DNA of 26,641 bases. Origin: Membranipora membranacea (Eukaryota > Bryozoa > Gymnolaemata > Cheilostomatida > Membraniporidae). A program made the position numbers and the translations under genes. Below are positions 1 through 12,800 of this stretch, in pieces. Position 1 is the stretch's first letter, and each line of letters begins with the position of its first letter. Where the stretch lies: NCBI GenBank assembly GCA_914767715.1, contig OU612065.1, positions 41,046,001-41,072,641 of the forward strand, in the 5' to 3' direction. The notes under the pieces are model-generated. The model was not told the DNA's origin. It did not search any database and saw only the letters and a list, made by a program, of their open reading frames with translations.

Positions 1-726
1 GTTCATCGTCTACTTCTACCCATATAGAGAAATAAGTCTCTTGTGTCTCAGTTCTATCATTCCAGAGATTGAACCAGCTGTGGTTCAGCCCTTTTCCTTC
101 TATGTGTTTCTGATATGACATTATATCTACTCTTACAAGCGCTGCTTTTTAAATTAGGGTTTCTCGGTTACATGAAGATTCTCAGATGTTCAACTGCTCG
201 CCTATCAAGTAGTATACCACTGAATGAGAAACATATACTAATAATTGCTACAAAGTTTAATAGCAATTTAAGCCATTATTATCATTATTGTTATAATAAC
301 AAATCATTGATTTTTAGACTGCTAATGGTGATACAAAAGTTATCTTCAAACCATAAAGGCATCTTTAAACGCTGTTTTATTACAGAACAAAAATATTTTA
401 TGTTATTAACCTATTTTAATAAATATTTAATGTTAATTGATATTTGTAAGCTGTGTTATGGTGTGGTTACACTTATTCACATAGCAAATTACTCAGTAAT
501 ATACACAAATGAACATAGATCAATGGTTTGAATACTTCACTATTTATTTCTCTTCAGTAAGCAGACCTTTAATCATACAAATAACATTCTATTATTTTGA
601 TATTGGTAATGTTTATACATAAGATCTCTCAAACCTTTGTAGCCACCATGAATTTCAAGTATTACTTATTGCATAGTCAGGTCTCACAAGTCAGTCTTAA
701 TTATTATAACACTTAAGAGATGAACA
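1..726. other. 3' flank of TMEM214, no gene recognised
   Basis: AT-rich DNA downstream of the TMEM214 stop codon. The proximal part is probably the TMEM214 3' untranslated region (minus strand). A 138-codon plus-strand frame (115-531) and a 38-codon frame open to the window edge (2-117) show no recognisable family. The GCCACCATG at 643-651 opens a frame of only about 17 codons. Confidence 0.5.
543..548 (-). promoter_or_regulatory. candidate polyadenylation signal AATAAA for TMEM214
   Basis: TTTATT on the plus strand reads AATAAA on the minus strand, 179 bp past the TMEM214 stop codon. It is the nearest canonical hexamer I noticed downstream of the gene; another lies at 376-381. The assignment rests on position only. 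Confidence 0.4.
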
Positions 727-873
727 TCATGATATAAAAGATGCGACAGCTAAATGAGCTCTATCATACATCAGTGTTATATAATCATATGCTGACATTA
801 CATGAGGACCGATGATCTCCCACATATCCATACAGTACATGTGAGCAGTGCTCCAGGCTGGGTGCATAACAAC
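727..873 (-). CDS. TMEM214: TMEM214 exon 14 (terminal exon)
   Basis: Residues 600-647, starting VVMHPAWSTAHMYCMDMWEI and ending AHLAVASFIS with TGA at 727-729. It is hydrophobic and Met/Tyr-rich, consistent with the C-terminal membrane-associated region of TMEM214. The acceptor is TTATATTACAG|GTTG, phase 0. Sequence similarity alone is weak here; the phase and context support it. Confidence 0.75.
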   Translation of the reverse strand, partial: VVMHPAWSTAHMYCMDMWEIIGPHVMSAYDYITLMYDRAHLAVASFIS

Positions 874-3800
874 CTGTAATATAACAAAGCAATCTAATTT
901 ATAGTACATGTATGTAAAACCTTCATGTAGGTAAGTAAGGGGTTATATGTAAGTAATGACCTAAACATAAGTAACAATGGGTTAGCTTGATGAGTTTATG
1001 GTGAATTGAGGTCCAAACTATAAACTCTAGCTGTTCACTTCTCTTGAGGTTAAACTCATTCAAAATTGTTTTAAATGTTCAAGATTGACTAACATATCGT
1101 AATACTAACTCTGTCTAGTGCAGTTTACTGTTCGCTGGTCACAAATAGGGTATAACATGGAACGAACTGCATTTTCAGGAAACTAGAATTTGGATGCACT
1201 GATTATGTTGAATTATTTTGTTGAATACAGATGACAAGATTGATCTGCAGTTAATTATTGATGAACAGTCAGTGGCAGCAGCAGTGGCAGTCAGTAGGTG
1301 ATGACTACGCTCTGTGTAGGTACTCTATCTCACATTACAGTATATAAGGTCCTTAATGCCCTTTTTGCACCATCTTGTTTTTATTAACACCCTTTGAATT
1401 TTTGCAGATATTATCTTACAGATTGAAATTTTTTCATGTGATTCAATTTCTTGTGTTAACATCAGACATTCTTGTGTTATTGTTAAGAAGTTCTGATGTC
1501 AAATATTCAAAACTCTATACATATTAGAGAACTTGTAGTAGTTTACTTTTATACTGAACGTGATTTATGTTGATTTCCGCTGAATTTAATTATGATGCAA
1601 CGAGTCTTCAGATGATTTTATGCGTGTAAAACTAAGCTAACTTACACTAATCTTACACCAGCCAGTGTAAAACTAAAACTAAAACTAAGCTAACTTACAC
1701 TAATCTTACACCAGCCAGTGTAAAACTAAGCTAACTTACACTAATCTTACACCAGCCAGTGTATTAGAACTGTTCACAGCACAGCAGAGTGTGATACTGA
1801 ATGGTCTCTATGCGTTCTATGCATGGTTTTGTTAGGCTCTCTGTAACTAGTTTTACACTAGACTACATGTATTTATGTAACTCACCCAGTCTACGAATAT
1901 TGGTACATTTTCTGATAACCAAACTCTGACAGGCTGACTAGCAGCAAGGATAAACTGAAAGCCTGACACAGCATACTGCCAACATTTCTCAGCCGCTGGC
2001 TCTACATATATCATCACTGTCTCTGTCCACTTAGGAAAGTTTCTGTTAAAAAATAAAATAGTCATACATTGAAATGGTGAGACAACCAAATTCCTCATAA
2101 ATATAAATATTGTGAGTGAGAGCAGAAGACACATGATCTCAGAGACTAACAGATCTCAGAGACTAACAGATCTCAGAGACTAACAGAAGACACATGATCT
2201 CAGAGACTAACAGATCTCAGAGACTAACAGATCTCAGAGACTAACAGATCTCAGAGACTAACAGATCTCGAAGACTAACAGATATCAAAGTCTGATTTAA
2301 ACATACTCAGCAGTGAACAACCTACAAAAGTGAGAGAAATGCGCATTCACTCCTCAGCTGTAACCATCATATACTTACTTAGCTAAATATCTGAAGGCAG
2401 ATGATGTATAGGTCTTTATTTGCGAGTAAATAAGCTCGACATGACCATCCATACCAATCTCCATTAACAGCTTGTGTGTTTTACTGGCTAAAAATATAAC
2501 AAACCAAATATATAGAGAATGGGGGAAGTTGTCTACACAGGGCATCAGAAAGAGAATGGGGAAAGTTGTCTACACAGGGCATCAGAAAGAGAATGGGGAA
2601 GTTGTCTACACAGGGCCTCCGAAAGAGAATGGGAGAAGTTGTCTACACCGGGCCTCAAAGGATATTTTATTGTACATATTTCATATCTTCTCACCTTGAT
2701 AACCATTATGATGGTAGAAGTCAAACCCGATGAGAGATAATGCTAAAATTAGACACATGAATATCATAGTCTTAGCTTTAGATGCAGATTCCTGGGCTTG
2801 AGCAGTATACAGATCATCAAATCTCTAAAATAATCAATTGTAATAGTCTTAATAACACAAATATAATGCCTCAGGATGTCACAATCCACTCTATTTAGTA
2901 GCTGTTGTCACGATGAGTCATGTACACACTCTCAATCTCAATCTCACTCATTTTGATGACAATGTCAGTATCAACTGAACTGAATGTTCCAGTAATGGGC
3001 GAGCCGCCTCAATAACCCTTATAATCCATGTACACTGTTTGAACCCTAATCCATGTACACTGTTTGAAAAATGGCATCGCTGTTTAGCACCATCAACCCA
3101 GCTTTTGTTGGAGATGGTTATGTGGTGCTCATGGTTGGCATGCTTACTAATCACTTGCAGGCGACTGGTACTGCAGGTCGTGTAAGTTTGATACATATTT
3201 GGGGAGCAATTATCCCCCAGTTATATATATTCCTATGTTGAACTTAGCGCTTAATTAAGATTCTCAGTAGTTCCCTAGAAGTTAGCAATACAGATTCATT
3301 TAGTGAGTCACTATTGAGAATGTGCATCATACGAAACAGTTGGTTAGGTACTTCTGAATTGGTATAGAAAAAGAAAACTAAAAAACCTTTCCATAATAAA
3401 TGATGATGGTGGAGCACTAACCTGACAGGCCGACATACATGCATCTCTACCGGGTTTAGCTTTGTTGAATGACTCGGTTACAGTGATGAATCTATTGATT
3501 GTCTCCTTGAGTACTTTGCTATCTATACCACGTACAGTTTTATCAGTCCAGGAGTCTGCCAGATGATTGAGCAATACACTACAGAAACAAATGGATAAAG
3601 GCTACACGTGGATCAATGCTTATGATACAGTTCGGAGAGATTTGCGAATGGGAAAATTCCAAAGCTCTTTTTGCCAAGAATTAGTGATTATGTTCGTCAC
3701 GTCCAGGAACATACAACCATTTAGTAAACTGCCTTTGTGGGCAGTTGGTACAGTGTTAGTAGTGGTTTCTTTGACCCCCCCCCCTCAGGGCACAATATTT

Positions 3801-6800
3801 TCACCAAAATTATGCAAGCCAAGTATTATAGTGACATCACATAGCAGACACTAACGCTGAAATCAGATTGCAGATGGAGAGAATAACCAGAACCATCCAA
3901 GTTTTCATACTATCAACAAAGTTATACTGCAGTGGTATAGTAGTACACAGATCAGAGTTACACATAGTTATACTGTAGTGGTATAGTAGTACACAGATCA
4001 GTGTTACACATGGTTATACTGTAGTGGTATAGTAATACACAGATCAGCGTTACACATAGTTATACTGTAGTGGTATAGTAGTACACAGATCAGTGTTACA
4101 CATAGTTATACTGTAGTGGTATAGTAGTACACAGATCAGTGTTACACATAGTTATACTGTAGTGGTATAGTAGTACACAGATCAGTGTTACACATAGATA
4201 TACTGTAGTGGTATAGTAGTACACAGATCAGTATTACACATAGTTATACTGTAGTGGTATAGTAGTACACAGATCAGTATTACACATAGATATACTGTAG
4301 TGGTATAGTAGTACACAGATCAGTATTACACATAGTTATACTGTAGTGGTATAGTAGTACACAGATCAGTATTACACATAGTTATACTGTAGTGGTATAG
4401 TAGTACACAGACCAGTGTTACACATAGTTATACTGTAGTGGTATAGTAGTACACAGACCAGTGTTACACATAGTTATACTGTAGTGCTATAGTAGTACAC
4501 AGATCAGTGTTACACATAGTTATACTGTAGTGGTATAGTAGTACACAGACCAGTGTTACACATAGTTATACTGTAGTGCTATAGTAGTACACAGATCAGT
4601 GTTACACATAGTTATACTGTAGTGGTATAGTAGTACACAGATCAGTGTTACACATAGATATACTGTAGTGGTATAGTAGTACACAGATCAGTATTACACA
4701 TAGTTATACTGTAGTGGTATAGTAGTACACAGATCAGTGTTACACATAGATATACTGTAGTGGTATAGTAGTACACAGATCAGTGTTACACATAGTTATA
4801 CTGTAGTGGTATAGTAATGCATAGATCATTGTTACACATAGTTATACTGCGGTGGTATAGTAGTACACAGATCAGTGTTACACATAGTTATACTGTAGTG
4901 GTATAGTAGTACACAGATCAGTGTTACACATAGTTATACTGTAGTGGTATAGTAGTACACAGATCAGTGTTACACATAGATATACTGTAGTGGTATAGTA
5001 GTACACAGATCAGTATTACACATAGTTATACTGTAGTGGTATAGTAATGCATAGATCATTGTTACACATAGTTATACTGCGGTGGTATAGTAGTACACAG
5101 ATCAGTGTTACACATAGTTATACTGTAGTGGTATAGTAGTACAAAGATCAGTGTTCCACATAGTTATACTGCGGTGGTATAGTAGTACACAGATCAGTGT
5201 TACACATAGATATACTGTAGTGCTATAGTAGTACACAGATCGGTGTTACACATAGTTATACTGTAGTGGTATAGTAGTACACAGATCAGAGTTACACATA
5301 GTTATACTGTATTTGTATAGTAGTACACAGATCAGTGTTACACATAGTTATACTGTAGTGGTATAGTAGTACACAGATCAGTATTACACATAGTTATACT
5401 GTAGTGGTATAGTAGTACACAGATCAGTGTTACACATAGTTATACTGTAGTGGTATAGTAGTACACAGATCAGTGTTACACATAGTTATACTGTAGTGGT
5501 ATAGTAGTACACAGATCAGTATTACACATAGTTATACTGTAGTGGTATAGTAGTACACAGATCAGTGTTACACATAGTTATACTGCGGTGGTATAGTAGT
5601 ACACAGATCAGTGTTACACATAGTTATACTGTAGTGGTATAGTAGTACACAGATCAGTATTACACATAGTTATACTGTAGTGGTATAGTAGTACACAGAT
5701 CAGTGTTACACATAGTTATACTGTAGTGGTATAGTAGTACACAGATCAGTGTTACACATGGTTATACTGTAGTGGTATAGTAGTACACAGATCAGTGTTA
5801 CACATAGTTATACTGTAGTGGTATAGTAGTACACAGATCAGTGTTACACAAAGTTATACTGTAGTGGTATAGTAGTACACAGATCAGTGTTACACATAGT
5901 TATACTGTAGTGGTATAGTAGTACACAGACCAGTGTTACACATAGTTATACTGTAGTGCTATAGTAGTACACAGACAAGTGTTCCACATAGTTATACTGT
6001 GGTGGTATAGTAGTACACAGATCAGTGTTACACATAGTTATACTGTAGTGGTATAGTAGTACACAGATCAGTGTTACACATAGTTATACTGTAGTGGTAT
6101 AGTAGTACACAGATCAGTGTTACACATAGTTATACTGTAGTGGTATAGTAGTACACAGATCAGTGTTACACATAGTTATACTGTAGTGGTATAGTAGTAC
6201 ACAGATCAGTGTTACACATAGTTATACTGTAGTGGTATAGTAGTACACAGATCAGTGTTACACATAGTTATACTGTAGTGGTATAGTAGTACACAGACCA
6301 GTGTTACACATAGTTATACTGTAGTGGTATAGTAGTACACAGATCAGTGTTACACAAAGTTATACTGTAGTGGTATAGTAGTACACAGACCAGTGTTACA
6401 CATAGTTATACTGTAGTGGTATAGTAGTACACAGATCAGTGTTACACATAGTTATACTGTAGTGGTATAGTAGTACACAGATCAGTGTTACACATAGTTA
6501 TACTGTAGTGGTATAGTAGTACATAGATCATTGTTACACATAGTTATACTGTAGTGGTATAGTAGTACACAGATCAGTGTTACACTAGTATTATTACCTG
6601 CTTTGAGGTAGAAGTTTATCATATATCTCAGTCCATACTACAAGTGATTGCGGATCATCCCTCAGACAGATCACACAGTTCATAAGCACCTCTTTCTGCA
6701 TCTGAGCATTATTATTTTCTGCCGAAACACGAGTCAAAAATGACGGGAAGAATTTAACTAGCACCTTCCTTTGGTCCTTACCGAAGGCCAACTCCTACAA

Positions 6801-9800
6801 ACAAATTACTCACAATTAGTAGGAGTCAGCACTAGAGAAGAATCGGCGTTAGCTAAGATAAAATAAACACAGCGAACCAACACGGTGAAATTTTAGCTGT
6901 ACATTGACAAGAAAAAAATAATGAATTAGGTTGGAGGGGAGGTGAGAGGAAGATTAAAGAGTATCTAGAGAGATCTAGTAATCATTAATCACAATGAATA
7001 CTTCTCAAAGCTGTTACAAAGTGATCTGTCATCGATCTACTCTAACGGCAGAGATAAGTGCTTCTAGATTTGTATTCTAAGAATATTTTTAGATGCAGGA
7101 GTTTCTATGGAGGGAGATAGATAAAGATAATACCTTAAGAACCGGGTAGAACTCCTTCAGTTTGGTTTGTAGAGTAGATTGTAGTGTATTAGTAGAACTA
7201 TACACACCATCCAATAACATAAAATAGTCCTCCATACCAATCACACCATATCCGTCATCTATCTTATTATTCTTATCATTACGAGCTTTCCTATACAACA
7301 TAGGGCAGACTATAGACTAGTTATTATATATATATATATATATATATATAAGAGCTTCCTATATCAAACATTCTACAGCTCATAATACAGGATGAACATT
7401 CAGGGTAAGACTGCGAGTTACAACATTGTAAAATTAACATAAAAGGAGTCAACTTAGGAGTTTTGTTAAAACTGTTGATTGTTTGCGTCTCTGGAACTAC
7501 AGAGGTTATTTGAATATATTAAATGTATATACATGATGATACAGAATAGGGCAGTTTATCTGACCTAACAAAGAAGTAAAACTCACTTAAGGATCTTCTC
7601 TATATAAGATACTGCGTATGTAGAGAGGCTCTTAATCCCTATTACTCGTAACATCAGCTGAGTCCAAACTGCATAATAAGATATAAGTACAGTATAGCGA
7701 GAACAAGTAGAAACTGTTACTCTAAGGCGAGACTCCATATCATAGTAAAGTCGTCTTGTTTTAATTGAAGATATGGCAGTATGTGGTAAATGAAGAGAAC
7801 TGTACAGTCAGATATCGGTATCTGTGGAATATGAAGCACAGAGTTTAATTATGTTGTGTTTCTGTGTGTATTGACTGCCTCAGGGCTAGAGTATAGAGGT
7901 AGTTCTACCTCTGTTATTCCCATTAATTTCTGACCAGGTCATCATTTACAAGCAACGGCACAAGCAGTATTATTATATCAAACTAACCTTTCAGTCCACT
8001 TCTGAAGTTACAAAATCCACACTGGCCGAGAATCCACATCACAGTGAGGCATTTAGCAGGGGAGCTCCTGTTAGTAACTATCAGATCTAGATACTGTATA
8101 AGAGTGAAAATAAAAACTGTTAGAAGCAAGGCAATGCATCACACATTATGTATAACTTTGTTGTGCAGTTTTTTCAATACTAATCAACAGCGGGGCAAGA
8201 ATGTCGAGTTCTGTCAGTGTATTTATGGTATATTAGATCTTTGCATGACAAGACTTACTTTAGGTAGGTTGGAGGTGAATATATCATGTCTGTGTCTCGC
8301 TACTAGCTGAGCTACTATCTGATATCCGTGAACCGGCAAACCTGAAATAGGAACATTATTACTGTGAGGGATGGATGGATTTTATTACTATCACTGACAG
8401 CATTATTAAAAGAAAAAATGAGTCGCGAAATACAGTTCAATTGCTGGCACTTTGAATCAGCAAGAAAAAGCGAAGACACTTGGAATAAAAAGTCAAATCT
8501 CTGTCTAAAAAAGTATTTCGTTTAAAATAAGAGTGATATGACGCAGATAACAGTCTCTCCCCAGAGAGCTTCTATGTTTTACTGTACGGTATCTACCAGA
8601 TGGACATTTACTCAACAAATCATTGATGAAATGATCCTCATCGTGAATATAGCGTAAGGCCAGTGTTCGTGTCTGATTGTCCATCGGGGAATAAATGTCG
8701 GGATGTTCAATGCCTAACTTAAAGGGATAATACACTTCTGAGCTCTGTTTGGCAGCCAATGGAGCACAGAAAAATGTATGTACATACATAAACTCCTTAT
8801 TTGTAATTCAAAACCCCTTGTTCTGCTCAAATGTGCATTCTAAATTGTAGTTGTGCATCTCCAACAAGAAATAAGACAACTAACAGAATTGCTTGTGATC
8901 TGAAAAAAGCTGATTTTGTGAGCAGTTGTGTGCTCCTACCTCTTGGTTGGTGTTTCAATTGTACAGATACTCAGAGTGCGCATGTGCAATAATGATGACC
9001 TTTGGACTTTAGCTTGTTATTTTCTAACAGCCCTAGCTTTACACTTTTATTATCATAACCGGATATGATAATAAAAGTGTTAAGCTGGGCTGTTAGAAAA
9101 TGGTCATCATTATTGCACATGCGCACTCTGAGTATCTGTACAATTGAAACACCAACCAAGAGGTAGGAGCACACAACTGCTCACAAAATCAGCTTTTTTC
9201 AGATCACAAGCAATTCTGTTAGTCGTCTTATTTCTTGTTGGAGATGCACAACTACAATTTAGAATGCACAATTGAGCAGAACAAGGGGTTTTGAATTACA
9301 AATAAGGAGTTTATGTATGTACATACATTTTTCTGTGCTCCATTGGCTGCCAAACAGAGATCAGAAGTGTATTATCCCTTTAATAGCGTCCTTGAAAGTT
9401 TTACACAGGCGTTGCTTGTCAGCAGCATACAAGCTTTTAAAAATAATGGGTAAGTAATAGGAGATTCGTGATACAATAAAACTTTTAAAAAGCATATTTG
9501 ATAGTGATTTAGAGCCTAAAAATACAAAATTCCTGACTACATACATCCTTTGAGAGGCGGTTGAAACTATACCATGCACATGATCATTAAAACGCAGCTT
9601 ATCGTCAACTAATACACCAAGATATTTAACTTTCACTAAAAGCAATAGCAGTATCATCTAAAACAAGTGTAGGGGTAGAAGGTTTAACATATTGGGTGGA
9701 TAGCATCATTTCCTGGGTCTTATATATATTAGTAGGGTTTAATAAAAGATTTAAATCAGCACATTGTTTAGCAATTCTATGGATTTCATCAAAATATGAG

Positions 9801-12800
9801 TTGAAATCTGATTGATTTGCTATGCAGCCTATGATGCAAGTGTCATCTGCGTACTTAATTATTGCAACATTACTCAAGTTTGAGGTAATCCGATTTGTAT
9901 ATATATGGATAACAAAAGCGGAGACAGACAGCAGCCCTGGGGGGTGCCAGTGTTCGTTATAATAGCATTTGAAGTTTTACCGTCAACAACAGTTCTTTGC
10001 ACTCTGTTAGATAAGAAGCTGTAGATAACTTTTAAGTGTTCTCTTTAGTATCATAGCTTTGTAGGTATCACAGCAATTCTTGTCAAAGACTGAGAGCATA
10101 AACAATCAAAACACCTAACAATTCTCTGTGACCAAAAATTGTATCGTTTTTTGTTTATTTATGGCAGCATAACAAAGCCCCTCAGGACATGTGATGATAC
10201 AAACCTTTTGCCATTTCTGTCATGACTGACTGAATGAGCTGATCAATGAAAACTTTGAGAAGATCTGTTGAGCATTCGCTGATCGATCTCTGGAATAACT
10301 TGCGCACATCTGTTCTCAACAAGTGACTGGGAAAATCTGAAACAATGCATTCAAACTTTGAGATTATACTAATCAATGTATCCCATTGCATACTTTGAAA
10401 TTTCAAGTTTTTAATGTGGTAGCGTTTTGAGATATAGCAGGATAATAAAGAAATGCTCCTCCTGATTTCGCTTCTCTACTTATTCCCTGCAGGTCACATG
10501 ACATCTTGTTCTGGAGTTATACTCAAGGTTTAGGTGAGTATAGTATTCTCCAGCGAAAAAGCTAAATTTTTGCACTGTTTGTTCAAGTAAAATTTATTGC
10601 TAGGCAACATAAAATCATCCTCCTTACACTATGTAGGCTCTCGCCTTAGCTGGCTGGTATTAGTGGGAGTTATCATAACATCACCTTAAACTAGCCTTAT
10701 TAACCTCATATGTTCTCATCTAGTGTTATTGCTGTGGAAGTAATTTTGAGGTATACATAGACAAAACTGAAGTTATACGCATACTTCATGAATTACTATG
10801 TGCATGACTTATTCTGTGGGTCTACTATGGTAAAGCTGAGAAATGGCCAGGACTCAATATTGTACTATCATGAAGGAGAGCGATTAATACTATATTTTAT
10901 TACAGATCCAAAGTTTGCAATTACAGAAGACAAAGTTCTGGGAACATCCTCTTTTTTATGTATAATTGTCAACCATTATTCAGCCAGGCACATGATGTAT
11001 GCTATGCGTGACAAGACTCACCTTCAGCTTGATTGTTGAATGTATGATCAAGTGGAAGGGCTGAACCTAGGTGAGAGTTTAACAAACCAGTCAGTTCTTT
11101 GAGCCACATCAGAGGGGAGTCTGGGAATAATTCTTTACTTCTGATGAAAATTTCCTCAAACATTTCTCCTTCAATCTGTAACAAAAGGAGAAGCGTTTGA
11201 AATCAGAGCTACTTCATATGATAGAGACGCAAAGTGTGAACTACACATATACTGTACATATAACGTGCTAATGTGCTATATATAGTTGGGTAAGGCACAA
11301 GGCTCTTCTCTGTATTGATAGCCTCAATATACAACACAGAGTTCATCATAGGTTTAATATAAACATAACTTGATGACGAGCTTATCATTGGTGCGTGAGT
11401 AAAGCTGAAAAGACAAGATGCTACTTTCATTCTTAGGAATCTGGTACTTCTGAACCACTAGCTAGCTAATTAAAAAATAGCAGAGAACATTATCAATGTT
11501 TGGGCCAAGCTTCATCTTGTTTGGGTTATGTCTCTTGTCCTGACTTATTTCAGATAGGATAATTGTGAACATCCGACATGGGGATGAGGGTGAGGCCCAC
11601 TTACTGCTGGTGGGGATGAGGGTTAGGCCCACTTACTGCTGGTTGGGATGAGGCCCACTTACTGCTGGTTGGGATGAGGGTTAAGCCCACTTACTGCTGG
11701 CGGGGATGAGGGTTAGACCCACTTACTGCTGGTTGGGATGAGGGTTAGGCCCACTTACTGCTGGTTGGGATGAGGGTTAGGCCCACTTACTGCTGGTTGG
11801 GATGAGGGTTAAGCCCACTTACTGCTGGTTGGGATACGGGTTAGGCCCACTTACTGCTGGTTGGGATGAGGGTTAGGCCCACTTACTGCTGGTTGGGATG
11901 AGGGTTAGGCCCACTTACTGCTGGTTGGGATGAGGGTTAGGCCCACTTACTGCTGGTTGGGATGAGGGTTAAGCCCAATTACTACTGGTTGGGATGAGGG
12001 TTAGGCCCACTTACTGCTGGTGGGGATGAGGGTTAGGCCCACTTACTGCTGGTGGGGATGAGGGTTAGGCCCACTTACTGCTGGTGGGGATGAGGGTTAA
12101 GCCCACTTACTGCTGGTTGGGATAAGGGTTAGGCCAACTTACCGCTGGTATCAGTTTATCCAAGGTATGTTTTTGAGCCGCTGGCTTCTTTGAGCTCTCT
12201 TTCTTCTGGGGACGAGGAATCGATGACTTTCCACCTTTCCCTGCAGAATCTCCATTTGATTTAATTTCAGGCGCCTTGGCAGGTTTTTTCCTAGAAGCAG
12301 GATCTAATGCCCCGAAGGCTGAACTCTCACCAAAGACAGGCGCTAAAAAAAATAATAAAAATGATGATGAGGATGCTTGAAACTTTCAAGGAGTCAACCT
12401 TTTTTGCATCGGTTTCAGCTACAACATATATTACATGGTGAAGTATGACTACCAGCACAATTGGGCACTGCTCTAGCTTGGTCACATGTAAGTATCAAAA
12501 CAATCAGCCATTCAAATCATACTAAAAACAAGGAGTAAAAGGTTGTGATAACAAGGAAAACTTACTATGAACCTTTCCCTAAATAGAACTCAACTGGAGT
12601 GACAGTAATTTTAGCATAAGATCTTGGCACACAAAAGCCAACCTAGCTCATGTAAGTAATATTCTGTCTGTGGTATAGACTCACCACTTGGTGCTGAGAA
12701 CTTAGGTATGCTGGTCTGTGCATCATCATCCTTTTTCTTTGATTTGCCACTACCATTTGAAGAACTTTTCTTAGTAGTCTTTGAAGGCACAGTTTGCCAG

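Larger units (their letters stand above)
8368..10030 (-). mobile_element. decayed 5'-truncated non-LTR retrotransposon (CR1/L2/Rex-like LINE)
   Basis: On the minus strand, from upstream to downstream: a VQRTVVDGKTSN-like segment, GTPQGCCLSPLL, the reverse-transcriptase catalytic motif KYADDT (at about 9850), a VKYLGVLVDDKL motif, the thumb/C-terminal region, a stop near 8505, then a short 3' tail ending in AATAAAATCCATCCATCC (8368-8383). Such tails with short tandem repeats are typical of CR1/L2/Rex clades. The 5' part (endonuclease and early RT) is absent. Two frameshifts (about 9896-9904 and 9637) and the foldback insertion make it dead. It lies in the same orientation as TMEM214, in the intron between exons 4 and 5. 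The superfamily is confident; the clade is not. Confidence 0.85.
8505..10030 (-). pseudogene. reverse transcriptase ORF remnant
   Basis: Coding remnants in three frames: about 9903-10030 (contains GTPQGCCLSPLL), 9638-9877 (contains AIIKYADDTCIIGC, the two catalytic aspartates intact) and 9384-9636 (KYLGVLVDDKLRFNDH onward), resuming after the foldback insertion at 8505-8718 (GIEHPDIYSPMDNQ through SGRYRTVKHRSSLGRD). The first frameshift lies in a TATATATA run and fits a 2-bp gain; the second fits a single-base gain near 9637. The C-terminal SGRYRTVK/RSSLGRD block resembles the C-terminal block of CR1/L2/Rex-type proteins. Confidence 0.8.

Noticed and set aside
2-117. Open frame from the window edge as the last exon of an upstream gene
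   Set aside because: Thirty-eight stop-free codons are expected fairly often by chance, and no acceptor can be judged beyond the window.
115-531. 138-codon plus-strand open frame
   Set aside because: AT-rich, Leu/Tyr/Asn-heavy composition, no recognisable domain, and it probably lies across the TMEM214 3' untranslated region on the other strand.
643-697. Kozak-like GCCACCATG start
   Set aside because: The frame ends after about 17 codons with no splice donor that would extend it convincingly.
2472-2740. Two overlapping plus-strand frames with repeated GEVVYTGHQKEN-like peptides
   Set aside because: They are translations of the 36-37-bp intronic minisatellite and overlap TMEM214 exons 11 and 12 on the opposite strand.
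2948-3196. 82-codon minus-strand open frame
   Set aside because: In the same strand as TMEM214 but inside intron 10; not needed for phase continuity (exons 10 and 11 join in phase 0) and matches no TMEM214 segment.
3920-6585. CRISPR array
   Set aside because: Units are contiguous 46-mers with no unique spacers; this is a eukaryotic minisatellite inside an intron.
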